The position numbers were made by a program, and so were the translations under genes. From positions 1-64,000 of the forward strand of contig NZ_JAHLMF010000015.1 of the NCBI RefSeq assembly GCF_018919385.1: a stretch of DNA of 64,000 nt. The letters run 5' to 3'. This DNA is from Geomonas diazotrophica. GTDB taxonomy: Bacteria; Desulfobacterota; Desulfuromonadia; Geobacterales; Geobacteraceae. Positions 28,260 to 38,802 of the stretch are shown in pieces. The stretch's first letter is position 1. Every line of letters begins with the position of its first letter. The notes below the pieces were generated by a model. It made no database searches and was not told where the DNA came from. It saw nothing but the letters and a program-made list of their open reading frames with translations.

Positions 28260-29621
28260 ATGCAAACTCGCGGGCGTTTCAAGGTTTTGATCTGCGCCGG
28301 GCTTCTTACTGCCGCACTCTCCGGCTGCGGCGGCTCTTCCTCCAAGGACCACATCCCCTCCACGGTCACCATATTCTACAGCCACAGCGTCATCTTCAGA
28401 AACCACAGTACCTTCACCATGGGGTACAACGGTTTCGGCCAACTGGGCGACGGCACGTTGACGAAACGCGAGGTCGCCGTCCACGTTCCGGGAATGGACA
28501 ACATGGTCTTGCCCGGGGCAAAGGCCGTCGCGGGGAACGAACATACCATGGTGTTCGGCAACATCACGAGCCTCGTCTCCTCCTGGGGGTACAACCTGTA
28601 CGGCCAGCTCGGGGCGGGGAGCAAGGTTTCCACCACCTATCCCGATGCCTACAGCTCGAAACCGGTTGAGGTCTGGATGCACGCCACCGTGACCGACATC
28701 GCAGCGGGCGGCTACCACTCGCTTGCCGTCGCCGGCGACAAGCTCTACGCCTGGGGGCAGAACACCTACCACCAGGTCGGCAACAACAGCACGACCAACG
28801 CCACCGCTCCCGTCCAGGTCACCACCGGCCGCGACGGCGAAGACCTGACCCTGCTGCACCCCTTGCAGGTGGCGGCCGGCGGCCTCCATTCCCTTGCGCT
28901 TTTGACCACCGGCGGCGGGACCCCGGTCAACTACGTCTACGCCTGGGGGGGCAACAGCTACGGGCAGGTCGGCTTCGGCAAGACCAGCTTCGGCACCTAC
29001 TCTACGAGCTGCGCACGTCCCAGGAAGGTGACCTTCCCCGATACCCTTACGGGCACCATCGAGCAGGTCGCAGCCCTCGGCAGCGCAAGCCTCGCTCTGG
29101 AGGTGCAGCGGGACAACCTCGGCGCCATCGCCTCCGAGATCCTGTGGGGGTGGGGGTACAACGACGCGGGGGAACTCGGCGACCTGATCGAGCACGGCAA
29201 CGTGACGCCGCTGACCTTGAAGAGCAGCCCCGACCCGGTACCGGTCTTTACCGTGACCGGCAAGGTGATCAAGAAGATGGTCACCGGGACCAACCATATC
29301 CTGCTGCTTCTGGGGGATCCCGGCAACGACGGCAGCGACGGCAGCTACGAGATCCAGTCCATCGGCAACAACTACTACGGACAGCTCGGCAACGGCACCT
29401 TCACCAACTCCAGCAGCCTGGTCTATGTGCTGCAGACCTTCGGCGGCGCCCATTTCGCCGGGGCCACCGACATCGCCGCCTTCGGGACCTGCTCGTTCGC
29501 CAAAGTGAACGGCGTCTGGTATGGCTGGGGCAACAACAGCATGGGGCAGCTCGGCAACACTGTCGACACCACCTCTGGGGTTCCCTACTTCAAGGTGCCG
29601 GTGACGGTCAAGTTCCAGTAG
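28260..29621 (+). CDS. RCC1-repeat lipoprotein
   Basis: A 453-residue putative lipoprotein. The lipobox is LSGC near residue 22, followed by a GGSSS linker. The rest is made of RCC1-type repeats, visible as recurring units such as MGYNGFGQLGDG, WGYNLYGQLGAG, WGQNTYHQVGNN, WGGNSYGQVGFG, GNNYYGQLGNGT and WGNNSMGQLGN, expected to fold as a seven-bladed propeller. Bacterial members are usually surface or periplasmic binding proteins with unknown ligands. Single gene between its own promoter and a terminator. Confidence 0.85.
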   Translation: MQTRGRFKVLICAGLLTAALSGCGGSSSKDHIPSTVTIFYSHSVIFRNHSTFTMGYNGFGQLGDGTLTKREVAVHVPGMDNMVLPGAKAVAGNEHTMVFGNITSLVSSWGYNLYGQLGAGSKVSTTYPDAYSSKPVEVWMHATVTDIAAGGYHSLAVAGDKLYAWGQNTYHQVGNNSTTNATAPVQVTTGRDGEDLTLLHPLQVAAGGLHSLALLTTGGGTPVNYVYAWGGNSYGQVGFGKTSFGTYSTSCARPRKVTFPDTLTGTIEQVAALGSASLALEVQRDNLGAIASEILWGWGYNDAGELGDLIEHGNVTPLTLKSSPDPVPVFTVTGKVIKKMVTGTNHILLLLGDPGNDGSDGSYEIQSIGNNYYGQLGNGTFTNSSSLVYVLQTFGGAHFAGATDIAAFGTCSFAKVNGVWYGWGNNSMGQLGNTVDTTSGVPYFKVPVTVKFQ

Positions 29622-29635
29622 CACATTTGTCAGAA

Positions 29636-29683
29636 GGGATACGGCTTTAGCCTTGCTTCACCAGGCCGAGCCGTACCCCTTTT
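29636..29683 (+). terminator. Terminator after the RCC1-repeat gene
   Basis: GGATACGGCT and AGCCGTACCC form an imperfect 10-bp stem with a longer loop, followed by CCTTTTCC. Confidence 0.55.
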
Positions 29684-29686
29684 CCC

Positions 29687-29714
29687 TTGACTTGGCTGGC
29701 GCAAATAGTTTAGT
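29687..29714 (+). promoter_or_regulatory. Putative promoter of lysS
   Basis: TTGACT-N16-TTTAGT, 50 nt before the lysS ATG. Confidence 0.45.
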
Positions 29715-29764
29715 TTGACGGATTGTTTCACAGCCCAACGCGGTAAAGAAAGGTTGCAGATAAC

Positions 29765-31243
29765 ATGGAAGAGTTGAGCGAACTGCTGCTGCAGAGAAGA
29801 CGCAAGGTAGATGCATTGTGGGAGGCGGGGATCAACCCGTACCCGAACGATTACAAGCCTCAGCATACCTCGGCCGACGTGCGCGACGCCTACGGCGATA
29901 AGGAGGTCATCGAGGACGACCCGCAGACCTTCGTGGTCGCCGGGCGCATCATCATGCGCCGCTCTTTCGGCAAGGCCGCCTTCGTGCAGGTGCAGGACCG
30001 CAAGGGGCGCATGCAGCTTTACCTTAAGAAGGACACCCTGGGCGAGGAGCTCTTCGCCGAGTTCGAGAACTACGACATCGGCGATATCATCGGCGCCACC
30101 GGTACCCCGTTTAGGACCAAGACCGGCGAGCTGTCCCTGGCAGTCTCCACCGTACGCCTTCTGACCAAGTCGCTTCTGCCGCTCCCCGAGAAGTTCCACG
30201 GCTTGACCGACGTGGAGACCCGCTACCGCCAGCGCTACGTCGACCTGATCGTCTCCCCCGAGGTGCGCGAGGTCTTCTACAAGCGCTCCAGGATCGTGCA
30301 GTTGATCCGCGAGTTCATGACCAAAAACGACTTCCTCGAGGTCGAGACGCCGATGATGCAGCCGATCCCCGGCGGCGCCACCGCGAAACCGTTCGTGACC
30401 CACCACAACGCGCTGGACATGGAACTGTTCCTGCGCATAGCCCCGGAACTCTACCTGAAGCGCCTGGTGGTGGGGGGCTTCGAGCGCGTCTTCGAGATCA
30501 ACCGCAACTTCAGAAACGAAGGGATCTCGGTGCGCCACAACCCCGAGTTCACCATGATGGAGTTCTACCAGGCCTACGCCACCTTCGAGGACCTGATGAA
30601 CTTCACCGAGGAACTTCTCTGCCACGTGACCCAGGAACTCTTAGGGACCCTGGACTTCACCTACGGCGACGAGGCGATCAGCTTCCAGCGCCCCTGGAAG
30701 AGGTTCACCGTGAAGGAAGCGATCCTCGAGTACGGCGACATCGACGCGAAGAGCCTCGAGGACCGCGACCTCGCCTACGCCTACGCCCAGAAGATCGGGC
30801 TGGAGCTCCCCGAGGACATCGGCTACGGCAAGCTGATCACCGAGATCTTCGAGGAGGTCGCCGAGACCAAGCTGATCCAGCCGACCTTCATCACCAACTA
30901 CCCGACCGAAGTGTCGCCCCTATCCCGGAAGAACGACCACGACCCGGAGTACGTGGACCGCTTCGAATTCTTCTGCGCCGGCCGGGAGATGGCCAACGCC
31001 TTCTCCGAGCTCAACGATCCGCGCGACCAGAAGGAGCGCTTCCTGGCCCAGGTGGCCGCCAAGGCCAAGGGGGACGAAGAGGCCCACTACATGGACGAGG
31101 ACTACATCCGCGCCCTGGAGTACGGCCTGCCGCCGACCGCCGGGGAGGGGATCGGCATCGACCGCCTGGTCATGCTCCTCACCGACTCCCCGTCGATACG
31201 CGACGTCATCCTGTTCCCGCAGCTGCGTAAAGAGGGCAAATAA
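29765..31243 (+). CDS. lysS: Lysyl-tRNA synthetase, class II
   Basis: Charges tRNA-Lys. 492 residues, normal length: an N-terminal OB-fold anticodon-binding domain (about 55-140) and the class II catalytic core with motif 1 (FLEVETPMMQPIPGGA), motif 2 (FEINRNFRNEGISVRHNPEF) and motif 3 (GEGIGIDRLVMLLT). Head of an operon: its TAA shares a base with the ATG of the lipoprotein-export permease, a pairing conserved in Geobacter. Confidence 0.97.
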   Translation: MEELSELLLQRRRKVDALWEAGINPYPNDYKPQHTSADVRDAYGDKEVIEDDPQTFVVAGRIIMRRSFGKAAFVQVQDRKGRMQLYLKKDTLGEELFAEFENYDIGDIIGATGTPFRTKTGELSLAVSTVRLLTKSLLPLPEKFHGLTDVETRYRQRYVDLIVSPEVREVFYKRSRIVQLIREFMTKNDFLEVETPMMQPIPGGATAKPFVTHHNALDMELFLRIAPELYLKRLVVGGFERVFEINRNFRNEGISVRHNPEFTMMEFYQAYATFEDLMNFTEELLCHVTQELLGTLDFTYGDEAISFQRPWKRFTVKEAILEYGDIDAKSLEDRDLAYAYAQKIGLELPEDIGYGKLITEIFEEVAETKLIQPTFITNYPTEVSPLSRKNDHDPEYVDRFEFFCAGREMANAFSELNDPRDQKERFLAQVAAKAKGDEEAHYMDEDYIRALEYGLPPTAGEGIGIDRLVMLLTDSPSIRDVILFPQLRKEGK

Positions 31244-32485
31244 TGCCCTTTGAGCTCTTCATAGGGCTGCGCTACCTGAAGGCGAAGCGCAAATCGACCT
31301 TCATCTCGCTGATCACCCTGATCTCGGTGGCGGGGGTCGCCCTCGGCGTCATGGCCCTCATCATCGTGCTGGCCGTGATGACCGGCTTCGAGGAGGATCT
31401 CAAGGACAAGATCCTTGGGACCAACGCGCACATCGTGGTCCTGAACGGCCTCGGCGCGGTGCAGGACTACCCGCAGGTAATGAAGAAACTTGAGGGGGTG
31501 GACGGTGTCGTCGCCGCCACCCCGTTCATCTACAACCAGGTCATGCTCTCCACCGGGAAGAACGTCTCCGGTGTGGTCCTGCGCGGCATCGACGTCGCCA
31601 CCGACGCCAAGGTGACCAACCTGCACAAGTCGATGGTCGAGGGGAACCTCACATCGCTGGAGCCCGAGGTGGGCAAGACGCCGGGGGTGGTGATCGGCAA
31701 GGAGCTCGCCAAGAACCTTGGGCTGTTCCTGGGCGACACGGTGGACGTGATCTCCCCGATGGGGAACATCACGCCGCTTGGGATGATGCCCAAGCTGAAC
31801 CGCTTCCGCATCACCGGCATCTTCAACACCGGCATGTTCGAGTACGACTCGACGCTGGCCTACGTCTCGCTCAAGGAAGCCCAGCAGTTCCTGGGGCTTG
31901 GGGACGTGGTGACCGGGATCCAGTTGAAGGTGCGCGACGTCTACAAGACCGGGGAGCTGGCCGGCAGGATCGACCGCGAACTGGGCCCTCCCTTCCACGC
32001 CCGGGACTGGATGCAGATGAACAAGAACATCCTCTTCGCGCTCAAGACCGAGAAGAGCGTGATGTTCATCATCCTGACCCTGATCGTGCTGGTGGCGGCC
32101 TTCGGCATCGCCTCGACGCTGTTCATGGTGGTCATGGAAAAGACCCGCGACATCGCGATACTCAAGTCGATGGGGGCTACCAGCCGCAGCATCATGCGCA
32201 TCTTCGTCTTCGAGGGGCTCATCATCGGCGTCTTGGGCACCATCATCGGCGTCCTGGGAGGCCTTCTGGTCGCCCTCAACCTGGAGCCGATTGTGTCGGT
32301 GATCCAGAAACTGACCGGCTTCGAGCTCTTCAGCAAGGACATCTACTACCTCGACCACTTCCCGTCCCAGGTGGTGACGTCCGACGTGGTGCTGATCAGC
32401 GTCACCGCCGTGCTCATTTCCTTTGCCGCGACGCTGTACCCTTCCTGGGCCGCCTCGCGCATGGCCCCCGCCGAGGCGCTGCGCT

Positions 32486-32493
<8 letters not shown>
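31243..32493 (+). CDS. lolC: Lipoprotein-releasing ABC transporter permease (LolC/LolE/LolF type)
   Basis: A 416-residue inner-membrane permease of the Lol system, which extracts mature lipoproteins for transfer to LolA. An N-terminal helix ([20 protein letters not shown]) is followed by a large periplasmic MacB/PCD domain (about 50-265) and three C-terminal helices with the FtsX core. Only one permease is present beside lolD, so the complex is probably a homodimer of the LolF type instead of LolC plus LolE. It overlaps lysS by 1 nt and lolD by 8 nt. Confidence 0.93.
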
Positions 32494-33166
<673 letters not shown>

Positions 33167-33220
33167 CCACGCCGCCCTTTTTACTGATAACTATTATCTT
33201 TGGCTTTTTCGGGGGACCCT

Positions 33221-35635
33221 TTGCTGCGTAAATCGTTATCTACCCTGCTTGCCGCTCAGCTGATGCTTTGCATGACGGTTGCCTCCGCCCAGGCCGAGCA
33301 AGCTGCTGCCGGGAAGGCCGCCGATACCACCTCCGCCGACAAGGCCGCTGCCGACAAGTCCGCTGCCGACAAGGCAGCCGGAGAGCAAGCTGCCGGCGGT
33401 AAGATCGTGGCGGTCAAGATCAGCGGCAACCACCGCATCGAGACCGCAGCCATCCTCCAGGCGGTGCGCCTGAAGGGCGGCGATGTCGTCACCCCGGACA
33501 AGGTCGACGCGGACATCCGTGCCATCTACAAGCTCGGGCACTTCACCGACGTCAAGGTGCAGAGCGAAGCGAAGGACGGCGGTGTCGTCATCGAGTACGT
33601 GGTCACCGAAAAGCCGATCGTGCGCGAGGTGAAGATCGAGGGGGCCAAGGAGCTCTCCACCGACAAGGTCCGCGAGGCGATCGAGATCAAGCCCAACACC
33701 GTCTTCTCCGCCAAGGACCTGCAAAAGAGCGTCAAGAAGGTGAAGAAGCTCTACTCCGACGAGGGGTACTACTTAGCCGAGGTTTCCGGCGACCTGAGCA
33801 TCCGCTCCGAGACCGAGGTCCACGTCATCTTCCGCATCAAGGAAGGGGACAAGGTTCTCATCCAGCAGATCGAGTTCGAGGGGAATCACGCCTTCCCCGA
33901 CAAGAAGCTCAAGAAGACCATGGAGACCGGCGAGAAGTGGTTCCTTTCCTGGTTGACCGGCGCCGGCACCTACAAGGAAGAGGTCCTTAAAAACGACGTC
34001 AACCTCCTCACCGAGCACTACATGAACAACGGCTACGTCAACGTGAAGGTCGGCGAGCCGAAGGTGGAGCTGCTCCCGGACCGCAAGGGACTCAAGGTGA
34101 GCATCGGCATCACCGAGGGGGAGCAGTACCGTGTCGGCAAGCTCGGCTTCAAGGGTGAGCTGCTGGAGAGCGAGACCGTGCTGAACGGCAAGCTCAAGGA
34201 GAAGCCGGGCCAGCTCTTCAGCCGCGCCGACCTGCGCACCGACGTCTTCGGCCTGACCGACCTTTACGCCGACAAGGGGTACGCCTTCGCCAACGCCTCT
34301 CCGATCACCAAGCTCAACCCGGAGAACCACACCATCGACATCACCTTCGACATGGAGAAGGGGCAGAAGGTCACCATCGACCGGATCAACATCACCGGCA
34401 ACGTGAAGACCCGCGACAAGGTGGTGCGCCGCGAACTGAAGCTCGACGAAGGGGACCTGTACAGCTCCACCGCGCTCAAGAAGAGCAAGCAGAACCTGAT
34501 GAACACCGGCTTCTTCGAGGAGGCGAACCTGGCCACGGCCAAGGGGAGCGCCGCGGACAAGCTCGACCTGAACGTCGAGGTCAAGGAGAAGCCGACCGGC
34601 ACCTTCAGCATCGGCGCCGGTTACAGCTCGCTGGACGGCATCATCGGCCAGGGGTCGGTGCAGCAGGCGAACTTCCTCGGCCTGGGGCTCAAGATGACCG
34701 CCGCGGCATCGCTGGGTAGCAAGTCGCAGACTTACAACCTGGGCCTCACCGATCCCTACTTCATGGACACCAAGTGGACCCTGGGCGCCGACATCTACCG
34801 CAACGAGCGGCAGTACCTCGACTACACCCGCAGGGCCACCGGCGGCGACATCAAGGCGGGCTACCCCCTCTCCGACACGGTGAGCACCTTCTGGCTCTAC
34901 AAGTACGAGCAGAAGGAGATCTTCGACGAGTCGGAGGATTTGAGGCTCAACATCCTTAACGGCACGGTGCTCGCTCCTGAGAAGACCTCTACCACCAGCG
35001 CCATCATCGCCAGCCTCTCCAGGAACACCACCGACTACCGCCTCGATCCCTCGACCGGGATGTTGAACACCCTCTCCGTCGAGTTCGCCGGGGTAGGGGG
35101 GACCAACCGGTACATCAAGTACATCACCGAGCACACGCTGTTCCACCCGCTGTTCTACGGCGTGGGGTCCGTGCGCGGCACGCTGGGGTACGTCCAGTCC
35201 TACGGCGGCAAAGAGATCCCGATCGACGAGAAGTTCTACCTGGGCGGCATCAGCTCGCTGCGCGGGTACTCATCGAGGACGGTGAGCCCCAACAAGACGA
35301 CCCCGGTGCCGACCTCCGGTATCGGCGGCCTGACCGGCTCCAAGGACAACCGCGTCTACCTGGGCGGGGACGTCGAGGCTGTGGCCAACGTGGAATGGTC
35401 CTTCCCGCTCCTGAAGGAGGCGGGTCTCAAAGGGGTGCTGTTCTTCGATGCCGGCAACTGCGACAACACCTTTAACGGGACCTTCTCGAACATCCTCACC
35501 TCGTACGGTGGCGGCATCAGGTGGTTCTCCCCGATCGGCCCGCTGAGGCTGGAGTACGGGATTCCGATCAACCCCAGGGAGGGGATCGACAACAAGGGCG
35601 GCAAGCTCGAATTTTCAATCGGCAGCATTTTCTAA
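33221..35635 (+). CDS. bamA: Outer membrane protein assembly factor BamA
   Basis: Core of the machine that inserts beta-barrel proteins into the outer membrane. About 804 residues from TTG 33221 (GGGGGA 4 nt upstream; TTG 33200 is possible too). A signal peptide ends at ASAQA, then comes an unusual Ala/Lys/Asp-rich linker with repeated (A)ADK units, five POTRA domains (about 55-430; first begins KIVAVKISGNHRIETAAI) and a 16-strand barrel. The barrel carries the conserved GGISSLRGYSSRT (VRGF-type motif) and ends in GKLEFSIGSIF. It follows lolD closely and precedes the chaperone gene ompH. Confidence 0.95.
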   Translation: MLRKSLSTLLAAQLMLCMTVASAQAEQAAAGKAADTTSADKAAADKSAADKAAGEQAAGGKIVAVKISGNHRIETAAILQAVRLKGGDVVTPDKVDADIRAIYKLGHFTDVKVQSEAKDGGVVIEYVVTEKPIVREVKIEGAKELSTDKVREAIEIKPNTVFSAKDLQKSVKKVKKLYSDEGYYLAEVSGDLSIRSETEVHVIFRIKEGDKVLIQQIEFEGNHAFPDKKLKKTMETGEKWFLSWLTGAGTYKEEVLKNDVNLLTEHYMNNGYVNVKVGEPKVELLPDRKGLKVSIGITEGEQYRVGKLGFKGELLESETVLNGKLKEKPGQLFSRADLRTDVFGLTDLYADKGYAFANASPITKLNPENHTIDITFDMEKGQKVTIDRINITGNVKTRDKVVRRELKLDEGDLYSSTALKKSKQNLMNTGFFEEANLATAKGSAADKLDLNVEVKEKPTGTFSIGAGYSSLDGIIGQGSVQQANFLGLGLKMTAAASLGSKSQTYNLGLTDPYFMDTKWTLGADIYRNERQYLDYTRRATGGDIKAGYPLSDTVSTFWLYKYEQKEIFDESEDLRLNILNGTVLAPEKTSTTSAIIASLSRNTTDYRLDPSTGMLNTLSVEFAGVGGTNRYIKYITEHTLFHPLFYGVGSVRGTLGYVQSYGGKEIPIDEKFYLGGISSLRGYSSRTVSPNKTTPVPTSGIGGLTGSKDNRVYLGGDVEAVANVEWSFPLLKEAGLKGVLFFDAGNCDNTFNGTFSNILTSYGGGIRWFSPIGPLRLEYGIPINPREGIDNKGGKLEFSIGSIF

Positions 35636-35660
35636 ATCCATGTACTGGAAGGAGCAAGTC

Positions 35661-36176
35661 ATGAAACGTTTCATCATCGCAATTATGCTGGTTCTGGCAC
35701 TTCCGCTGGCGGTAATGGCTGCCGACGGTTCCAAGGTCGGTTCCGTGGACATTCAGAAAGTGCTGTCGCAGTCCGACGCCGGCAAAGAGGCGAAGGACCA
35801 GCTGATGCAGAAGGCCTCCAAGTACGAGGCTGAGAAGGCGGCCAGGGAGGCCGAACTCCTCAAGCTGAAAGGTGAACTGGAGAGCCAGGGGACCGCGCTG
35901 CTCAACGACTCCGCCCGCAGCGCGAAGGATCGCGATTACCAGAAGGGGATGAAGGATTACCAGCGTTTCCTGAAGGATGCCCAGGACGACCTGCAGTTGA
36001 AGAACTCAGAGTACACCAATAAGATCCTGGACGAGATCGGCAAGGTGGTTCAGGAGTTCGGCCGCAAGAGCGGCTACACCGCCATCTTCAGCAGGGAGAC
36101 CATGGTCTACGTTGACCCGGCCGCCGACGTCACCGATGCGGTCCTGAAGGCCTTCAACGAGAGCAGAAAGAAATAA
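35661..36176 (+). CDS. Periplasmic chaperone OmpH/Skp family
   Basis: Skp-like chaperone that escorts unfolded outer-membrane proteins to BamA. 171 residues; signal peptide to about residue 20 (LALPLAVMA), then VGSVDIQKVLSQSDAGKEA, a long charged coiled coil (about 45-125) and a conserved C-terminal strand region ending in YVDPAADVTDAVLKAF. The ATG at 35661 is preferred because GGAAGGAG precedes it; ATG 35640 has none. The bamA-ompH-lpxD order is widely conserved. Confidence 0.93.
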   Translation: MKRFIIAIMLVLALPLAVMAADGSKVGSVDIQKVLSQSDAGKEAKDQLMQKASKYEAEKAAREAELLKLKGELESQGTALLNDSARSAKDRDYQKGMKDYQRFLKDAQDDLQLKNSEYTNKILDEIGKVVQEFGRKSGYTAIFSRETMVYVDPAADVTDAVLKAFNESRKK

Positions 36177-36186
36177 GACTCTAACT

Positions 36187-36345
36187 GCCGTACTACGTTC
36201 TACGTTCCACGTTAGGAAGCACGTCTGAAGGTGCGGATAACTCCTTCCTCAGCCGTTGCCGGAACATTTCGATGAGCCCCCTTTGCACGAAGGGGGACTT
36301 GTCGTTTTTAACGTAGAACGTAGAACTTAGAACTTAGAACGGTTT
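36187..36345. repeat. ACGTAGAAC inverted-repeat element (family C)
   Basis: The gap between ompH and lpxD begins with CTACGTTCTACGTTCCACG and ends with AACGTAGAACGTAGAACTTA, which are inverted copies about 100 nt apart. A GC-rich hairpin (CCCCCTTTGCACGAAGGGGG) lies between. The same ends recur upstream of rpoN (61459-61680), so this is a dispersed small element. Confidence 0.6.
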
Positions 36346-36358
36346 CAAGGATGTTTAC

Positions 36359-37399
36359 ATGAAAAAGACCCTTCGTGAGATAGCAGAGTACCTCGGTGGC
36401 ACCGTTGCCGGGGACGGCGAGATCCTGATCGGCGGACTGGCCACCCTGGATGACGCAGGGGAGGGGCAGCTCACCTTCCTCGCCAACCCGAAGTACGCCG
36501 GCAAGGTCGCCACCACCAACGCTTCGGCGGTGCTGATGGGGGTCGGAGGCAACACCCACGGCAAGAATGCCATCTTCCATGTCAACCCGTACCTGGCCTT
36601 CGCGAAACTGCTGACCCTGTTCTACACGGCACCGCCCCCGCGGCTGGGCGTGCTCCCCGGCGCCTTCGTGGCTCCGGGCGCCAAGATCGGGGCTGATGTC
36701 ACCATCTATCCCGGCGCAAGCGTCGGCCCCGGCGTGACCGTCGGTGACCGCGTCACCCTTTACCCGGGCGTTGTCCTCTACCCCGGCTCCAGCGTGGGTG
36801 ACGACGTGACGCTGTACGCCAACGTCAGCATCCGCGAGCGCTGCCGGGTCGGCAACCGGGTCACCATCCATGACGGCACGGTGATCGGCTCGGACGGCTT
36901 CGGCTACGCGCCCGACGGCAGCTCGTGGTACAAGATCCCGCAGATCGGCATCGTGGTAATCGAGGACGACGTCGAGATCGGCTCCAACACGGTCATCGAT
37001 CGCGCGGCGCTGGAAGTGACCCGCATCAAGCGCGGCACCAAGATCGACAACCTGGTCCAGATCGGGCACAACTGCGTGATCGGCGAGGACTGCATGATCG
37101 TGTCCCAGGTGGGGATCTCCGGCAGCAGCCAACTCGGCAAGCACGTCATCCTGGGGGGGCAGGTGGGGGTCGCCGGCCACATCAAGATCGGCGACAACGT
37201 GATGATCGGCGCCCAATCCGGCGTGCCGGGCAACGTGGAGCCGAACCAGGTCCTTTCCGGGACCCCGGTCATGCCGCACCGGGAGTGGCTCAAGTCCTCC
37301 ACCCTGGTTCCCAAGCTCCCCGAGTTCAGGAAGACCCTCTCTGCACTGGAGAAGCGGGTGGCCGAGTTGGAAGAGAAGCTCGCGCAAAAAGGCGAGTAA
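36359..37399 (+). CDS. lpxD: UDP-3-O-(3-hydroxyacyl)glucosamine N-acyltransferase
   Basis: Third step of lipid A synthesis: adds the N-linked hydroxyacyl chain. 346 residues: N-terminal uridine-binding domain (about 1-100), then a left-handed beta-helix built of hexapeptide repeats ([20 protein letters not shown] and on), with the catalytic His in [14 protein letters not shown], and a C-terminal helix. AAGGA lies 8 nt before the ATG. A repeat element separates it from ompH. Confidence 0.96.
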   Translation: MKKTLREIAEYLGGTVAGDGEILIGGLATLDDAGEGQLTFLANPKYAGKVATTNASAVLMGVGGNTHGKNAIFHVNPYLAFAKLLTLFYTAPPPRLGVLPGAFVAPGAKIGADVTIYPGASVGPGVTVGDRVTLYPGVVLYPGSSVGDDVTLYANVSIRERCRVGNRVTIHDGTVIGSDGFGYAPDGSSWYKIPQIGIVVIEDDVEIGSNTVIDRAALEVTRIKRGTKIDNLVQIGHNCVIGEDCMIVSQVGISGSSQLGKHVILGGQVGVAGHIKIGDNVMIGAQSGVPGNVEPNQVLSGTPVMPHREWLKSSTLVPKLPEFRKTLSALEKRVAELEEKLAQKGE

Positions 37400-37411
37400 C
37401 CGTTCACAAGG

Positions 37412-37488
37412 TTCTAGTCCCTCCCCCGGAGGGGTAGGGAGGGGGCTTCGCGCTTCCCCCTCCCAACTTCCCCCGCAAGGGGGAAGAG
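37412..37488. repeat. GC-rich palindromic intergenic repeat (family B)
   Basis: CCCTCCCCCGGAGGGGTAGG, GGGAGGGGG and CCCCCTCCC, then CTTCCCCC-GCAA-GGGGGAAG: stacked palindromes between lpxD and fabZ, related to the repeat at 25390 and others. Confidence 0.6.
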
Positions 37489-37562
37489 TCATAACGACTG
37501 AAATGCAATTACTTCGGCTCAAGCCTGACCGGCAAAACGCCGATGCGAGGAGAGAAATCAGC

Positions 37563-37997
37563 ATGCTCGACATAGTCCAGATTATGGAAATCCTGCCCCA
37601 CCGTTACCCGTTCCTCCTGATCGATAAGGTCCTCGAACTCGAGCCGGGCAAGCGGGTGGTCGCAATCAAGAACGTCACCATGAACGAGCCCTTCTTCCAG
37701 GGGCACTTCCCGGGCTTCCCGGTCATGCCGGGGGTCCTCATCATCGAGGCCATGGCGCAGTCCGCCGCCATCCTCGCCTACACCGCCATGGGCGATGACG
37801 CCAAGGAGAAGGTGAGCTACTTCATGGCCATCGACAACGCACGCTTCAGAAAGCCGGTGAAGCCGGGCGACACCCTGAGGATCGAGGTGGAGACCCTTTT
37901 CAGTAAGCGCGGCATCTGGAGCTGCGCCGCCAAGGCCTACGTCGGCGAGACCCTGATGACCGAGGCGGAACTGAAGGCAACGCTGGGCGACAAGTAG
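37563..37997 (+). CDS. fabZ: 3-hydroxyacyl-ACP dehydratase FabZ
   Basis: Dehydrates 3-hydroxyacyl-ACP in fatty-acid elongation and competes with LpxA/LpxD for hydroxyacyl-ACP. 144 residues from the ATG at 37563 (GAGGAGAG upstream). Hot-dog fold; catalytic His in [19 protein letters not shown] with Glu in the same segment, and [11 protein letters not shown] at the N-terminus. Placed between lpxD and lpxA as in most Gram-negatives. The in-frame ATG at 37503 has no ribosome site. Confidence 0.96.
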   Translation: MLDIVQIMEILPHRYPFLLIDKVLELEPGKRVVAIKNVTMNEPFFQGHFPGFPVMPGVLIIEAMAQSAAILAYTAMGDDAKEKVSYFMAIDNARFRKPVKPGDTLRIEVETLFSKRGIWSCAAKAYVGETLMTEAELKATLGDK

Positions 37998-38012
37998 TAC
38001 ACGGAGAACGTT

Positions 38013-38789
38013 ATGATCCACAGCACCGCAATAGTCCACCCCGGCGCCAAGATCGCCGAGGGGGTCGAGATCGGCCCGTACGCAGTGATCGGCGAAAACG
38101 TCAGCATCGGCAAGGGGACCAAGATCGGTCCGCACGCTGTCATCGACGGTTGGACCGAGATCGGTGAGGCCAACACCATCTTCCACATGGCCTCGGTCGG
38201 CGCCATTCCGCAGGACCTCAAGTACCGCGGCGAGAAGACCTGGCTCAAGATCGGCAACGGCAACACCATCCGCGAGTTCGCCAGCCTGCACCTCGGCACC
38301 GTCACCGGCGACGGGGAGACCACCGTCGGGGACAGCAACCTCTTCATGGCCTACTCGCACGTCGCACACGACTGCCACATCGGCAACAACGTGATCATGG
38401 CCAACTCCGCCACCCTGGCTGGCCACGTCACCGTCGAGGATTACGCGATCCTGGGGGGGCTTTGTGCCGTGCTCCAGTTCATGCGCATCGGCGCGCACGT
38501 GATGGTGGGGGGGATGACCTCGGTTCCGATGGACGTTCCTCCCTACACCATCATCACCGGTGACCGCTCCGAAAGCCGTCTGCGCGGTCTGAACCTGATC
38601 GGGCTTAAGCGGCGCGGCTTTTCCGACGAGACCATCTCGAGCCTTAAGAAAGCGTACAAGCTCCTCTCCATGTCGGGGCTGAAGCTTGCCGAGGCGGTAG
38701 AGAAGATGAAGAGCGACGTTCCCAGGTGCCCCGAAGTGGACCACTTCATCGAGTTCATCGAGAGCTCGAAGCGCGGCGTCGCCAGGTAG
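38013..38789 (+). CDS. lpxA: UDP-N-acetylglucosamine O-acyltransferase
   Basis: First step of lipid A synthesis: transfers 3-hydroxyacyl from ACP to UDP-GlcNAc. 258 residues; hexapeptide beta-helix (IHSTAIVHPGAKIAEGVEIG and on), the catalytic His in AYSHVAHDCHIGNN and a C-terminal helical domain (LRGLNLIGLKRRGFS). 15 nt after fabZ. Confidence 0.96.
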   Translation: MIHSTAIVHPGAKIAEGVEIGPYAVIGENVSIGKGTKIGPHAVIDGWTEIGEANTIFHMASVGAIPQDLKYRGEKTWLKIGNGNTIREFASLHLGTVTGDGETTVGDSNLFMAYSHVAHDCHIGNNVIMANSATLAGHVTVEDYAILGGLCAVLQFMRIGAHVMVGGMTSVPMDVPPYTIITGDRSESRLRGLNLIGLKRRGFSDETISSLKKAYKLLSMSGLKLAEAVEKMKSDVPRCPEVDHFIEFIESSKRGVAR

Positions 38790-38802
38790 CAACGAAGGCA
38801 GA

